DNA of 49,590 nucleotides from Micrococcus sp. Lineage in GTDB: Bacteria > Actinomycetota > Actinomycetes > Actinomycetales > Micrococcaceae. The number at the start of each line of letters is the position of its first letter. Position 1 is the first letter of the stretch. Positions 33,161 through 41,772 of this stretch are shown piece after piece. The notes beneath the pieces were generated by a model. The model did no database searches, was not told the origin of the DNA, and saw nothing but the letters and a program-made list of their open reading frames with translations. The DNA lies in contig NZ_JAUNHR010000005.1 in assembly GCF_030523875.1 (NCBI RefSeq), positions 1 through 49,590 on the forward strand. Reading direction: 5' to 3'. Made by a program: the position numbers and the translations under genes.

Positions 33161-34219
33161 ATGTCCGAGCCCGGCCACGACCGGCACCGCCCGCACGCCG
33201 CCGCCCCGTGGGCCGAGCCCGAGCGGATCTGGCTCGCGCTGCCCGTCGCGCACCCCAAGCCGTCGATGCTGGACGAGGCGCGCGACGCCGTCGCCGGGCT
33301 GGCCGAGTCGGTGGCCGCCGTCGGGGAGGCCGTCGTGCTCGTGGACCCCGACGACCACGGCGCCGCCCGCCTGCTGCCCCGCTCCGTCGCGCGCGTCCCC
33401 GCCCGCCTGCGCACCCCCCTGCTCGGGCGCACCGGGCCCACGTTCGTGCACGTCGGCGACGCCGTCGAGGCCGTGCACTGGCGCCTGCCCTCCCGCACCC
33501 AGGGCGGCCCGGAGGGGCACGACGCCGAGGCCGGCGCCGTCGTCGCGCGCGCCGGGGGCCTGACCGTGCACACCCCGCTGCTGGCCGCGCCGCCGGCCGC
33601 GTGGGCCACGGACGGGGAGGGCACCGCGGTGGCCTCCACGATGCTCCTGGACGCCGACGTCAACGACGGCTGGGGACAGGGCCGGGTGGAGGAGGAGCTC
33701 GCGAGCCGGCTGGGGATCGAGCGCGTGGTGTGGCTGCCCGCCGCCGCCCCCCGGGAGGCCGGGCCATACGGCGGGCTCGCCCACCTGCACCCGTGGGTGA
33801 GGTTCACCGCTCCGGGCGCGGTGGCCGTGAATTGGCAGTCCGGCCGCCTGCACCCGGACCACGCCCCCGGCGCGGCCGCCGTGCACGTGCTCGCCGGCGT
33901 CGAGGACGCCCGCGGCCGGACGCTGCAGGTGCACACGGTGCCCCCGGCCGTCCCCGAGGCCGGCGCCGCCCCCGAGGGCACGGGGCCGCGCTCCCTGCTG
34001 GACACGGTGCGGATCGGCCCGGCCCACGTGCTGCGCCCGGCCTTCGCGGACCCGGAGACGGACGCCCGGGCCGCCGCCGAGGCCGCCCGCCTGCACCCGG
34101 GGCTCGAGCAGGTGCCGTTCCCCCAGCCGCCGGTGCTGCGCCTGCTGGGGGCGTTCAGCGACCTGCTGCTCCCCCAGCCGTGTCCGGCGTCGTCCCCGGC
34201 TCCGGCTCCGGCGGGCTGA
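33161..34219 (+). CDS. Agmatine-deiminase-like protein lacking key catalytic segments
   Basis: A 352-residue member of the agmatine deiminase/PAD family by overall pattern: PERIWLALPVAHP at the start, GEGTAVASTMLLDADVNDGW and LGIERVVWLP in the middle. The expected substrate motif RDTGPTFV is changed to GRTGPTFV. The GHVD segment becomes AHLHPWVRF. The C-terminal GGGNIHC that holds the catalytic Cys is absent; the end is Pro/Ala-rich (QPCPASSPAPAPAG). The other frames show no lost GGxxHC motif, so this is not a simple frameshift. A -10-like TAGAGT is at 33076-33081. Its 3' end overlaps the converging permease gene by 65 nt. Confidence 0.8.
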   Translation: MSEPGHDRHRPHAAAPWAEPERIWLALPVAHPKPSMLDEARDAVAGLAESVAAVGEAVVLVDPDDHGAARLLPRSVARVPARLRTPLLGRTGPTFVHVGDAVEAVHWRLPSRTQGGPEGHDAEAGAVVARAGGLTVHTPLLAAPPAAWATDGEGTAVASTMLLDADVNDGWGQGRVEEELASRLGIERVVWLPAAAPREAGPYGGLAHLHPWVRFTAPGAVAVNWQSGRLHPDHAPGAAAVHVLAGVEDARGRTLQVHTVPPAVPEAGAAPEGTGPRSLLDTVRIGPAHVLRPAFADPETDARAAAEAARLHPGLEQVPFPQPPVLRLLGAFSDLLLPQPCPASSPAPAPAG

Positions 34220-35552
34220 CCCCGTCCACGCGGGGGGACATCAGCGGCGAGGAGGGGCCGGCCTCCCGCTCCGCCTCCCGGGCCGCCAGGCGCACCCGCT
34301 CCTCCGCGGCGGTGTCCAGGGAGACGGAGCCGGGCTCGGCCTCGTGGTCGGCGGCGTGGGAGCCCACCACGTCCCGCGGGCGGCGCAGCAGCGCGAGCAG
34401 CGAGGACTGGCGGATCTCCATGCCCTTCAGATCCGAGGCGATCAGGGAGTTGACCCAGCGGGAGCCGGGGTCGGCGTCGATCAGGATCGCCTTGACCAGC
34501 AGCGTGCAGGGCAGGGCGAGGATGGCGCCGAGCGGGCCGAGGACCCAGGCCCAGAACAGCAGGGACAGGAAGCTGACGGTGGGGACCACGCCTACCGCGT
34601 CCCCCGCCACCTTGGGCTGGATGATGGACTGCAGCACGAAGTTCAGCACCGAGTAGCTGATCACCACGGCCAGGAACGCCTGCCAGCCGCCCTCCATGAG
34701 CCCCAGCAGGGCCGGCGGGATCAGGCCGATCACGAAGCCCACGTTCGGGATGTAGTTGGTCAGGAAGCTCAGCACGCCCCACACGAGCACCATGGGCACG
34801 CCGATCGCCATGAGCGCCACGACGTCCAGGAGGGCCACGATCAGCCCGAACACGGTGGTGACGATCCAGTACCGCCGCACGCCGTGCGCGAAGTCCAGCA
34901 GGGCGCGGCCCAGCTCGTGGCGGGCGGTGTTGAGCAGGTCCACGCGCCGCTCCACCGCCATGGAGTCCATGGCCAGGAAGAACATGCCCATCACCACGGT
35001 GGCCAGCAGTCCCATCACGGCGTAGATGTTCGTGGCGATCGTGGTCAGCGCGGTGACCGCGGTCCCGGAGACGGCCTGCAGGTCGATCTGCGCCAGACGC
35101 GCGTTGAGCATGTCCGGGGTGATGCCCATGGTCCCCAGCCACCCCACCACGTCCTGGACGATCCGCTCGAACTGCACGGAGTACTCCGGCAGCGCGGTCA
35201 CCAGCTCCAGCACGGACCACAGCAGCATCCCGACGACGACGGCCAGCACCGAGCCGACCACCACCACGGTGGTGGCCGCGCCGAGCACGGGGTGCACGCC
35301 CCGCCGGATGAGCCAGGACTGCAGCGGGTAGGCCACGATCACGAGGTTCAGGCCCAGGAACACGGGCGCGATGATCTGCGAGATCCCCTGCACGAACTGG
35401 ACGACCACCACGAGGCCGGCCAGCGTCAGGACGATCACGAGCATCCGCGGCCACATGCGGTGCGGCCGACGGATGTCCCAGTCGGAGACGGGAGCGGAGA
35501 CGCCTCCGGTCGAGGCGGGGCCGGCGTCGGCGGAGGATGCGGAGGCGCTCAC
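34155..35552 (-). CDS. AI-2E family permease (TqsA/YdiK-like)
   Basis: A 465-residue membrane protein of the AI-2E transporter family (PF01594). Helices appear at LVIVLTLAGLVVVVQFV, then IIAPVFLGLNLVIVAYPL, and near the end the conserved LTNYIPNVGFVIGLIPP and SFLSLLFWAWVLGPLGAI. Despite the family name, many members transport ions or unknown solutes. The start is GTG at 35552, 7 nt after TAGACT (leaderless layout). It has a roughly 80-residue polar C-terminal tail. Confidence 0.9.
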   Translation of the reverse strand: MSASASSADAGPASTGGVSAPVSDWDIRRPHRMWPRMLVIVLTLAGLVVVVQFVQGISQIIAPVFLGLNLVIVAYPLQSWLIRRGVHPVLGAATTVVVVGSVLAVVVGMLLWSVLELVTALPEYSVQFERIVQDVVGWLGTMGITPDMLNARLAQIDLQAVSGTAVTALTTIATNIYAVMGLLATVVMGMFFLAMDSMAVERRVDLLNTARHELGRALLDFAHGVRRYWIVTTVFGLIVALLDVVALMAIGVPMVLVWGVLSFLTNYIPNVGFVIGLIPPALLGLMEGGWQAFLAVVISYSVLNFVLQSIIQPKVAGDAVGVVPTVSFLSLLFWAWVLGPLGAILALPCTLLVKAILIDADPGSRWVNSLIASDLKGMEIRQSSLLALLRRPRDVVGSHAADHEAEPGSVSLDTAAEERVRLAAREAEREAGPSSPLMSPRVDGVSPPEPEPGTTPDTAGGAAGR

Positions 35553-35559
35553 GCGCAGG

Positions 35560-35590
35560 AGTCTACGGCGCGGCCGGGAGGGGGTAGGCT
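35560..35590. promoter_or_regulatory. Back-to-back -10 elements for the permease and thiamin operons
   Basis: On the - strand TAGACT (35560-35565) is 7 nt before the permease GTG. On the + strand TAGGCT (35585-35590) lies about 17 nt before the TPP riboswitch and would start its leader. Both fit TANNNT. Confidence 0.55.
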
Positions 35591-35606
35591 CACGTCCACA
35601 CACATC

Positions 35607-35695
35607 GACAGGGGAGCGCCGGCACGGCGCTGAGAGTGCGGTCCGCCGCAGACCCTCGAACCTGCTCCGGCTCGCACCGGCGAAGGAAGTCGAGA
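35607..35695 (+). ncRNA. TPP riboswitch (THI element)
   Basis: All conserved segments are present in order: ACAGGGGAGC (35608-35617), CTGAGAGT (35630-35637), GACCCTCGAACCTG (35651-35664) and GGCGAAGGAA (35679-35688). It lies 90 nt upstream of the thiamin-binding lipoprotein gene. Binding of thiamin pyrophosphate is expected to switch off thiBPQ. Confidence 0.95.
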
Positions 35696-35786
35696 CCTCC
35701 TCCCGGGGGTCGCCGAGCCGGTGGCGCCCCGGCGCCGCCGCCGCGGGGACCTCCCGGCCCCTCCCGCATCGCAGGAGGAAACCCGC

Positions 35787-36875
35787 ATGTCCCGTCCCGT
35801 CCGCACCCGCGCCGGCCTCGCCGCGCTGTCCCTGGCCGCGCTCGCCCTCACCGGCTGCTCGGTCTCCGCGCCGGCCGACCCCGCACCCGCCTCCGGCACC
35901 GACGCCGCGGGGTCCTCGGCCCCCGCCCAGGGCAAGGGCACCGTCACGATCCTGACCCACGACTCGTTCGCCCTGCCCGAGGAGCTGATCGCCCGCTTCG
36001 AGCAGGAGTCCGGCTACACCCTGGTCACCACCGCGCCGGGGGACGCCGGCGCCGTCGTGAACCAGGTGCTGCTCTCGAAGGACGCCCCCGTGGCGGACGG
36101 CGTGTACGGCGTGGAGGACCACTCCGCGCACCGCCTCGTGGACCGGCAGGCCGTGGCCCCCTTCACCCCCGCGGACCTGCCGGCCTCGGCGCAGGAGCTC
36201 GTGGTGGAGGGCGCCATGACCCCCGTGGACCGCGGCCAGGTCTGCTTCAACACGGACCCCGCGTGGTTCGAGGAGAACAGCCTGCCGGCGCCCACCACCC
36301 TGGACCAGCTCCGGGAGCCGGAGTACGCGCGCCTCACCGTCGTGACCTCCCCTGTCACCTCCTCCCCCGGGCTCGCGCTGCTCGCGGCCACCACCGCCGA
36401 GTACGGCGAGGACGGCTGGCGGGGCTGGTGGGAGGACCTGCTGGAGGGCGGGGCGAAGGTGGACGCCTCCTGGTCGGACGCCTACGCCGTGGACTTCTCC
36501 GGCGGGGAGGGGAAGGGCGAGTTCCCGATCGTGCTCTCCTACTCCTCCTCCCCGGCCTTCGCCCCCGAGACCGAGGTCCTCGAGGACTCCTGCACCCCGC
36601 AGGTGGAGTACGCCGGCGTCCTGGCCGGGGCGAAGAACCCCGAGGGCGCGCAGGCGTTCGTGGAGTTCCTCCTCACCGAGGACGTCCAGGCCGCCCTCCC
36701 GGAGAACATGTACATGTACCCCGTGGACGACGCGGTGGCCCTGCCCGAGGAGTGGGAGCAGAACGCCCCGCTCGTGGAGGACCCCATCGTCACGGACCCG
36801 GCGGCCTTCGACGCCCGCCGCGAGGAGCTGCTGAAGGAGTGGACCGCCCTCGCCGAGGAGGTCCAGGGCTCCTGA
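35787..36875 (+). CDS. thiB: Thiamin ABC transporter substrate-binding lipoprotein
   Basis: A 362-residue lipoprotein with lipobox LTGC (Cys24). The mature protein has the ThiB/iron-type fold with TVTILTHDSFALPEELIARF at its start. Later segments are DAPVADGVYGVED, RGQVCFNTDPAWF and FPIVLSYSSSPAF, typical of thiamin-binding proteins. The ATG at 35787 follows AGGAGGA. The TPP riboswitch in front confirms the thiamin assignment. Its stop overlaps the permease start (TGATG). Confidence 0.95.
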   Translation: MSRPVRTRAGLAALSLAALALTGCSVSAPADPAPASGTDAAGSSAPAQGKGTVTILTHDSFALPEELIARFEQESGYTLVTTAPGDAGAVVNQVLLSKDAPVADGVYGVEDHSAHRLVDRQAVAPFTPADLPASAQELVVEGAMTPVDRGQVCFNTDPAWFEENSLPAPTTLDQLREPEYARLTVVTSPVTSSPGLALLAATTAEYGEDGWRGWWEDLLEGGAKVDASWSDAYAVDFSGGEGKGEFPIVLSYSSSPAFAPETEVLEDSCTPQVEYAGVLAGAKNPEGAQAFVEFLLTEDVQAALPENMYMYPVDDAVALPEEWEQNAPLVEDPIVTDPAAFDARREELLKEWTALAEEVQGS

Positions 36876-38596
36876 TGCCCTCCCCCGCCACCACGACGCC
36901 GGCCCGCCCGCGCCGCCCACGCCCCGCCGGTCCCGGCGCGGGCGCCGGGTGGCTGGCGGCCGCCGTCGTGCCCGTGGCGTTCCTCGCGGTGTTCTTCGTC
37001 TGGCCCGTGGCCGCGATGCTCTGGCGCGGCGTGGCCGGGGTGGACGCCGCCGGCGACCCCACGGGCGCGCTCGACCTGACCGCGTTCGCCGAGGTCCTGG
37101 GCCGCGAGCGCACGTGGCGCATCCTGGGCCAGACCCTGGGCATGGCCGCCGCCGGCACCGTGGCCTCCGTGGCCCTCGGCCTGCCCGCCGCGTTCGTCCT
37201 GCACCGCCGCCGCTTCCCCGGCCGGCGGCTGCTGCGCGCCGTGGTGCTGGTGCCGTTCGTGCTGCCCACCGTGGTGGTGGGCGTGGCCTTCCGCGCCCTG
37301 CTGGCGCCCGGCGGCCCCTTCGGGTGGACGGGCCTGGACCAGACGACCGCCGCCGTCGTGCTGGCCATGGTGTTCTTCAACGTCTCCGTGGTGGTGCGCC
37401 AGGTGGGCGCGCTGTGGGCCGCCCTGGACCCGCGCCAGGCCGAGGCCGCCCGCGTGCTCGGGGCCTCCCCGGCCCGGGCGTTCCGCACCGTCACCCTGCC
37501 GCAGCTGGCGCCGGCGCTCGCGGGCGCGGCGGCGCTGGTGTTCCTGTTCTGCGCGTCCGCGTTCGGGATCGTGCAGACCCTCGGCCGGCCGGGGTACGGC
37601 ACCCTCGAGACGGAGATCTGGGTGCAGACCGCCGTGTACCTGGACCTGCGCACCGCCGCCGTGTTCTCCACGCTGCAGCTGGCCGTGGTGCTGACGGCGG
37701 TGGCCCTGTCCGGGGTCACCGCGGCCCGGGCCCGGCGCGCGCTGCGCCTGGGCACCGCCCCGCTGCGGCCCCTGACCCGGGCGGACGCGCTCCCGGCGGC
37801 CGCCACCGCGCTCGCCGGCGTTCTGGTGGTCGCCCCGCTGCTGGCGCTCGTGGTCCGCTCCTTCCGCTCCCCGGAGGGCTGGGGGCTGCGGAACTACGCG
37901 CTGCTGGCTACGAGCCCGGGCACTGGGTTCGCCGGCGGCGTCACCCCGCTCCAGGCCCTCGAGCAGTCCGCGCGCACCGCCCTGGACGCCACCGTGCTCA
38001 CGCTCGCGGTGGCCGTGCCCCTGGCCCTGCTGCTCACCCGCCCGTTCCGCTCCCGCGCCGCCCGCGGCGCCCAGCGCGCCCTGGACGGGGCGCTGCTGCT
38101 GCCGTTGGGGGTGTCCGCGGTGACGGTGGGCTTCGGGTTCGTGGTGTCCCTGCGCGTGCAGGCCCCTGAGCTGGCCGCCTCGGGGGCGCTCGTGCCGATC
38201 GCGCAGGCCGTGGTGGCCGTGCCCCTGGCCGTGCGCGCGCTGGTGCCCGTGCTCGCCGCGGTGGACCCGCGGCTGCGTGAGGCCGCCCGCACCCTCGGCG
38301 CCCGTCCGGCCCGGGTGCTGGCCACCGTGGACGGCCCGTTCCTGCTGCGCGGGGTGGGCCTGGCGGCCGGGTTCGCGTTCGCCGTGTCCCTCGGGGAGTT
38401 CGGCGCCACCAGCTTCCTGGCCGCCGCGGACCGGCCCACGCTGCCCGTGCTCATCGCGCGCCTGCTGGGCCGGCCCGGCGCGGACAACTACGGCATGGCG
38501 CTGGCCGCCGCCACGGTGCTGGCCGTGCTCAGCGCCGGCGTCATGCTGGCCTGCGAGCGGCTGCGCCCGCGCGGGGCCGGATCGGGAGGAGTCTGA
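36875..38596 (+). CDS. thiP: Thiamin ABC transporter permease (two fused permease halves)
   Basis: A 573-residue permease with two BPD-type halves of about six helices each. The cytoplasmic EAA loops that contact the ATPase appear as EAARVLGASPARAF (first half) and EAARTLGARPARVL (second half). Both halves in one chain is the known ThiP layout. Start overlaps the thiB stop as TGATG, and its stop overlaps the ATPase start the same way. Confidence 0.95.
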   Translation: MPSPATTTPARPRRPRPAGPGAGAGWLAAAVVPVAFLAVFFVWPVAAMLWRGVAGVDAAGDPTGALDLTAFAEVLGRERTWRILGQTLGMAAAGTVASVALGLPAAFVLHRRRFPGRRLLRAVVLVPFVLPTVVVGVAFRALLAPGGPFGWTGLDQTTAAVVLAMVFFNVSVVVRQVGALWAALDPRQAEAARVLGASPARAFRTVTLPQLAPALAGAAALVFLFCASAFGIVQTLGRPGYGTLETEIWVQTAVYLDLRTAAVFSTLQLAVVLTAVALSGVTAARARRALRLGTAPLRPLTRADALPAAATALAGVLVVAPLLALVVRSFRSPEGWGLRNYALLATSPGTGFAGGVTPLQALEQSARTALDATVLTLAVAVPLALLLTRPFRSRAARGAQRALDGALLLPLGVSAVTVGFGFVVSLRVQAPELAASGALVPIAQAVVAVPLAVRALVPVLAAVDPRLREAARTLGARPARVLATVDGPFLLRGVGLAAGFAFAVSLGEFGATSFLAAADRPTLPVLIARLLGRPGADNYGMALAAATVLAVLSAGVMLACERLRPRGAGSGGV

Positions 38597-39366
38597 TGGA
38601 CACGCCCAGCACGACGCGCCCCCGCCACGACGACGGCGCGCTCCGCCCCCGTGGGGCCGCGCTGCGCCTGCGCGGGGTGGCCGTGGCCTACCCGGACGGC
38701 TCCGTGCCGGTGTCCCATGCGGACCTGGACGTGGCCCCCGGGGAGGTCGTCGCGCTCGTGGGCGCCTCCGGCTCGGGCAAGTCCACCGTGCTGCGCGGGA
38801 TCGCGGGCCTGGAGGACGTGGTGGCCGGGACCGTGGAGATCGACGGCGCGGAGGTGTCCGGCGCCGCCGGCGGCCGCCCCGTGCCCACCCACCGCCGCGG
38901 GGTCGGGATGGTGTTCCAGGACGGCCAGCTGTTCCCGCACCGCACGGTGGCCCGCAACGTGGCCTACGGCCTCGAGGCCGGCGGGTGGGACCGGGCACGG
39001 CGCCGGGCGCGCGTGGCGGAGCTGCTCGCGCTGGTGGGCCTGACGGACCTGGCCGACCGGCCCGTGCGCACCCTCTCCGGGGGCCAGGCCCAGCGCGTGG
39101 CCCTGGCCCGCTCGCTCGCCCCCGCCCCGCGCGTGCTCCTGCTGGACGAGCCCCTCTCCGCCCTCGACGCCGACCTCCGGGCCCGCCTGGCCCGCGAGAT
39201 CCGGGCAGCGCTGCAGGCGGAGGGGACGAGCGCCGTCGTGGTCACGCACGACGCCGCCGAGGCCGCCGTCATGGCGGACCGGACCGTGCGGATGGGCGAA
39301 GACGGGGTGCTCCACGGGGCCGCCGCCCCGGACACGTCCGCGAGGCCGGCGGACGCGGCCGGGTAG
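38596..39366 (+). CDS. thiQ: Thiamin ABC transporter ATP-binding protein
   Basis: A 256-residue ABC ATPase. Walker A is GASGSGKST, the Q-loop is VFQDGQLFPH, the signature is LSGGQAQRVALARSLA, Walker B with D-loop is VLLLDEPLSALDADLRA, and the switch His is in VVVTHDAAEA. It completes the thiBPQ operon. The TAG stop at 39364-39366 is also part of the -10 element of the next gene. Confidence 0.95.
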   Translation: MDTPSTTRPRHDDGALRPRGAALRLRGVAVAYPDGSVPVSHADLDVAPGEVVALVGASGSGKSTVLRGIAGLEDVVAGTVEIDGAEVSGAAGGRPVPTHRRGVGMVFQDGQLFPHRTVARNVAYGLEAGGWDRARRRARVAELLALVGLTDLADRPVRTLSGGQAQRVALARSLAPAPRVLLLDEPLSALDADLRARLAREIRAALQAEGTSAVVVTHDAAEAAVMADRTVRMGEDGVLHGAAAPDTSARPADAAG

Positions 39367-39369
39367 CCT
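39364..39369 (+). promoter_or_regulatory. -10 element TAGCCT of the TetR gene, overlapping the thiQ stop
   Basis: TAGCCT is followed by exactly 7 nt and then the ATG at 39377. Its first three bases are the stop codon of thiQ. Confidence 0.55.
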
Positions 39370-39376
39370 GCCGACC

Positions 39377-39898
39377 ATGACCCCTCCCCCGTCCCGTGGC
39401 CGCCTGAGCGCGGAGGACGTGGTGGACGCCGCCGTCGGGATCCTGCAGGACTTCGGCATGGGGGACCTCTCGATGCGCCGCGTGGCCGCGGTGCTGGGCG
39501 TGCAGGCCTCCGCCCTCTACTGGCACGTCCCGGACAAGCAGACCCTGCTGGCGCGCGTGGCGGACCGGATCGTGGCCGAGGTGGAGCACGCCGTCGCCGC
39601 CCGCGGCGGGACCGGCGGCGCACCCGCGGACCTGGCGGCGACGGCGGAGGCCGCCGAGGCCGTGCTGCTGCGCCACCGCGACGGCGCCGAGGTCCTCACC
39701 ACGGCGCTCGCCCTGGGACTGGGCGGGCTGGGCCTGCACCGGCTCCTGACCGACGCCGCACCCTCGCGGGAGGAGGGCGAGCGGGCGCTCGCGCTGCTGC
39801 TGGGCACCGTGTCCCTGCGCCAGCAGCGCGCCCAGGCCCAGGCCCTCGGCGTGGCCGTCGGCCCCGACGTCCAGCGTCGGCGCGCGGGCGTGCTCTGA
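39377..39898 (+). CDS. TetR/AcrR-family transcriptional regulator
   Basis: A 173-residue regulator. The N-terminal helix-turn-helix is SAEDVVDAAVGILQDFGMG then LSMRRVAAVLGVQASALYWHV, close to the TetR class with the YWHV(x)(D/N)K recognition end. The C-terminal domain is short (about 115 residues), Ala/Leu-rich and not assignable to a ligand class. Start has no Shine-Dalgarno sequence and fits a leaderless mRNA. Target is unknown. The 15-bp palindrome in the next intergenic region is one candidate site. Confidence 0.9.
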   Translation: MTPPPSRGRLSAEDVVDAAVGILQDFGMGDLSMRRVAAVLGVQASALYWHVPDKQTLLARVADRIVAEVEHAVAARGGTGGAPADLAATAEAAEAVLLRHRDGAEVLTTALALGLGGLGLHRLLTDAAPSREEGERALALLLGTVSLRQQRAQAQALGVAVGPDVQRRRAGVL

Positions 39899-39921
39899 CC
39901 GGGGCTCGGGAATCCGTGGCC

Positions 39922-39959
39922 GCTCAGCCCTGCCCTGAGCCGAGTCGGCTCACTAGGGT
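39922..39959 (+). promoter_or_regulatory. Palindrome over the RNase H-protein promoter, nested with a TetR terminator-like stem
   Basis: GAGCCGA-G-TCGGCTC (39937-39951) is a perfect 15-bp palindrome ending 2 nt before a -10-like TAGGGT (39954-39959), so it occupies the promoter spacer. Overlapping it, GCTCAG/CTGAGC (39922-39927 and 39935-39940) can form a small stem after the TetR gene. Confidence 0.4.
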
Positions 39960-40081
39960 GTAGCGGACATCGGGTGCCGTGGCGAGTGGACGAGTCACCG
40001 ACGCGGGGCCCGGGTCCGACGCATCGTCCTGGAACCGGCTCAGATGTCCGGGACGATCCCGAACAGATCGCCGGTGGAGAC

Positions 40082-41680
40082 ATGGGAGCATTCAGCAATC
40101 ACCCTCGGGAGGGGCAGGTGAGGTCCCTCCACTTCGACGTGGACGCCTCGACCCCCGACGGGCTGCTCGACGCCCTGTGGGCCCACACGGGACCCGGCGC
40201 CCAGCTGATGGGCGCGCCGGTCCCCGACGGTGCCTTCGTGGACCCGGACCGGCCCACCGAACAGTCCCTCCAGGACCGCCGCGGCAGCCATGTGCCCGGC
40301 AGTCACGTGGTCCAGACCTCCGCGCAGGCCGCGGCCCGTGCGGCGGGGCGACCCGCCGCCCGGCCCGGGGCACACGCGGGCTCCACCGCCCTCGTCCGCC
40401 GACCCTCCCCCCGCGTGGGCGGCCTCGTCCGGCTGCCCGCCGTGGACCTCACGGCCTCGCCCTGGTCTCCCGCCGGCTTCCTCGCCCCCGCACCAGAGCG
40501 GTCCGCACTGCCGCGCACCGCACGCCCCCGCCCGGCGCCGCCGCGGATGCGGGTCCGCACCGACGGCGTCCGCGTGGTGGCCCGCCCCCTGGCGATGCTG
40601 CCGGGCGTGGACCATGGCCGCGCCCTGCGCGTGGACCTGCACCCCGTCCAGGACGGCATCGTGTTCGTCTCCCGCCACCTCGAGCTGCGCGAGCTCGGCG
40701 ACGACCTCAAGGGCACCGTCCTGACGGGCGTGGTCCCGGTGACCCAGCTGGACCGGTTCTGGGCCACGGTGGCCGAGGATCTGCCCGCCGGGCGCCCCGT
40801 GATCGTGCGCCTGCGCACGGACACGGACGCGGAGCTGCTCTCCCTCCTCCGGGCGCTCGCGCCTCCGGAGCTGCACGTGGTGTCCTACCGGCTCGACGAG
40901 TCCCCCGTGGGCTCCCAGCGCTCGAGCTATCTCCTGCCGGACGTGGACGCGGCCGCCGTGGCCGCCACGGGCGCGGTGCGCACCTCGCTCGAGTCGCTGC
41001 GCGCCGAGCAGCAGGTGTCCGAGGACGCCGCCCGCGCCGGCCGGGTGCTGCTGACCCGTCGCCGCGTGGAGCGCCACCTGCGGCGCACGGTGCCGCAGCT
41101 CATGCACAGCCTCTCCTTCTCCGACCCCGCCGAGGTCCGGCACGTGTACGTGGACGGCTCGGTGCTGCGCGGGACCCGCACGGGCGGCGCGGCGGCCGTG
41201 ACCCGCTCCGGCCCGTGGGCCGCGCACGCCCTGCCGGGCGCCACCCTGCCGCTCGAGGCCGAGCTGGAGGCCCTGGCCCTGGGCCACCTGCTGGCGGCGT
41301 GGTCCGGCCATCCGGACGAGCGCGTGGTGATCCACTCGGACTCCCGCGCCGCCCTGGCCCTGCTCCGCGACGCCCACCGCGAGCGCCTGACCCTCGGGGA
41401 CGCCCGCGGCGAGCGGATCCGCCGTGCCCTGCGGCGCCTGCTGGCCACCGTCGACCTCGCGGAGGCCGCCGGCGTCGAGGTGAGCACGGTGTGGGTCAAG
41501 GGCCATGCCGGCACGCGCGGCAACGAGCTCGCCGACGACGTCGCCCGCTCGGCCGCGCGCAACACGGCCGCCGGGGTGGAGCCGGAGGACCTGCGCCGCC
41601 GGATCGGGCACCTCGTGGACCTGTGGGAGACCACCCTGGGCCGCGGCCACGCCGAGGACACGGACGGCCCCGAGCGCTGA
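40082..41680 (+). CDS. RNase H-domain protein with long N-terminal extension
   Basis: A 532-residue protein. The last 180 residues hold an RNase HI-type fold with the acidic residues in order: Asp in VYVDGSV (about 358), Glu in LEAELEALAL, Asp in VIHSDSRAAL, and His and Asp in WVKGHAGTRGNELADDVA. The first 350 residues have no family I recognise; they include an Ala/Arg/Pro-rich stretch and a more ordered part (ALRVDLHPVQDGIVFVSRHL). The ATG at 40082 is chosen because the upstream frame lacks support; it has only weak GGAG just before. The RNase H part should cut RNA in RNA:DNA hybrids. Confidence 0.85.
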   Translation: MGAFSNHPREGQVRSLHFDVDASTPDGLLDALWAHTGPGAQLMGAPVPDGAFVDPDRPTEQSLQDRRGSHVPGSHVVQTSAQAAARAAGRPAARPGAHAGSTALVRRPSPRVGGLVRLPAVDLTASPWSPAGFLAPAPERSALPRTARPRPAPPRMRVRTDGVRVVARPLAMLPGVDHGRALRVDLHPVQDGIVFVSRHLELRELGDDLKGTVLTGVVPVTQLDRFWATVAEDLPAGRPVIVRLRTDTDAELLSLLRALAPPELHVVSYRLDESPVGSQRSSYLLPDVDAAAVAATGAVRTSLESLRAEQQVSEDAARAGRVLLTRRRVERHLRRTVPQLMHSLSFSDPAEVRHVYVDGSVLRGTRTGGAAAVTRSGPWAAHALPGATLPLEAELEALALGHLLAAWSGHPDERVVIHSDSRAALALLRDAHRERLTLGDARGERIRRALRRLLATVDLAEAAGVEVSTVWVKGHAGTRGNELADDVARSAARNTAAGVEPEDLRRRIGHLVDLWETTLGRGHAEDTDGPER

Positions 41681-41766
41681 TCCGCTCCCCCCGCGAGCCG
41701 GGAACCCGGGGCTCGGGCCCCTCCTCGACTCGCCCCTGCCTGTCCACGGCCGGGCCGTCAACCCCC

Positions 41767-41772
41767 TAGGCT
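41767..41772 (+). promoter_or_regulatory. -10 element TAGGCT for leaderless symporter transcript
   Basis: TAGGCT is followed by exactly 7 nt and the ATG at 41780. No Shine-Dalgarno sequence is present. A weak stem (41694-41715) after the RNase H gene precedes it. Confidence 0.55.

Noticed and set aside
33161..34219. Frameshift in the agmatine-deiminase-like gene
   Set aside because: The other two + frames near the 3' end show no GGxxHC motif, so a simple indel does not explain the missing C-terminus.
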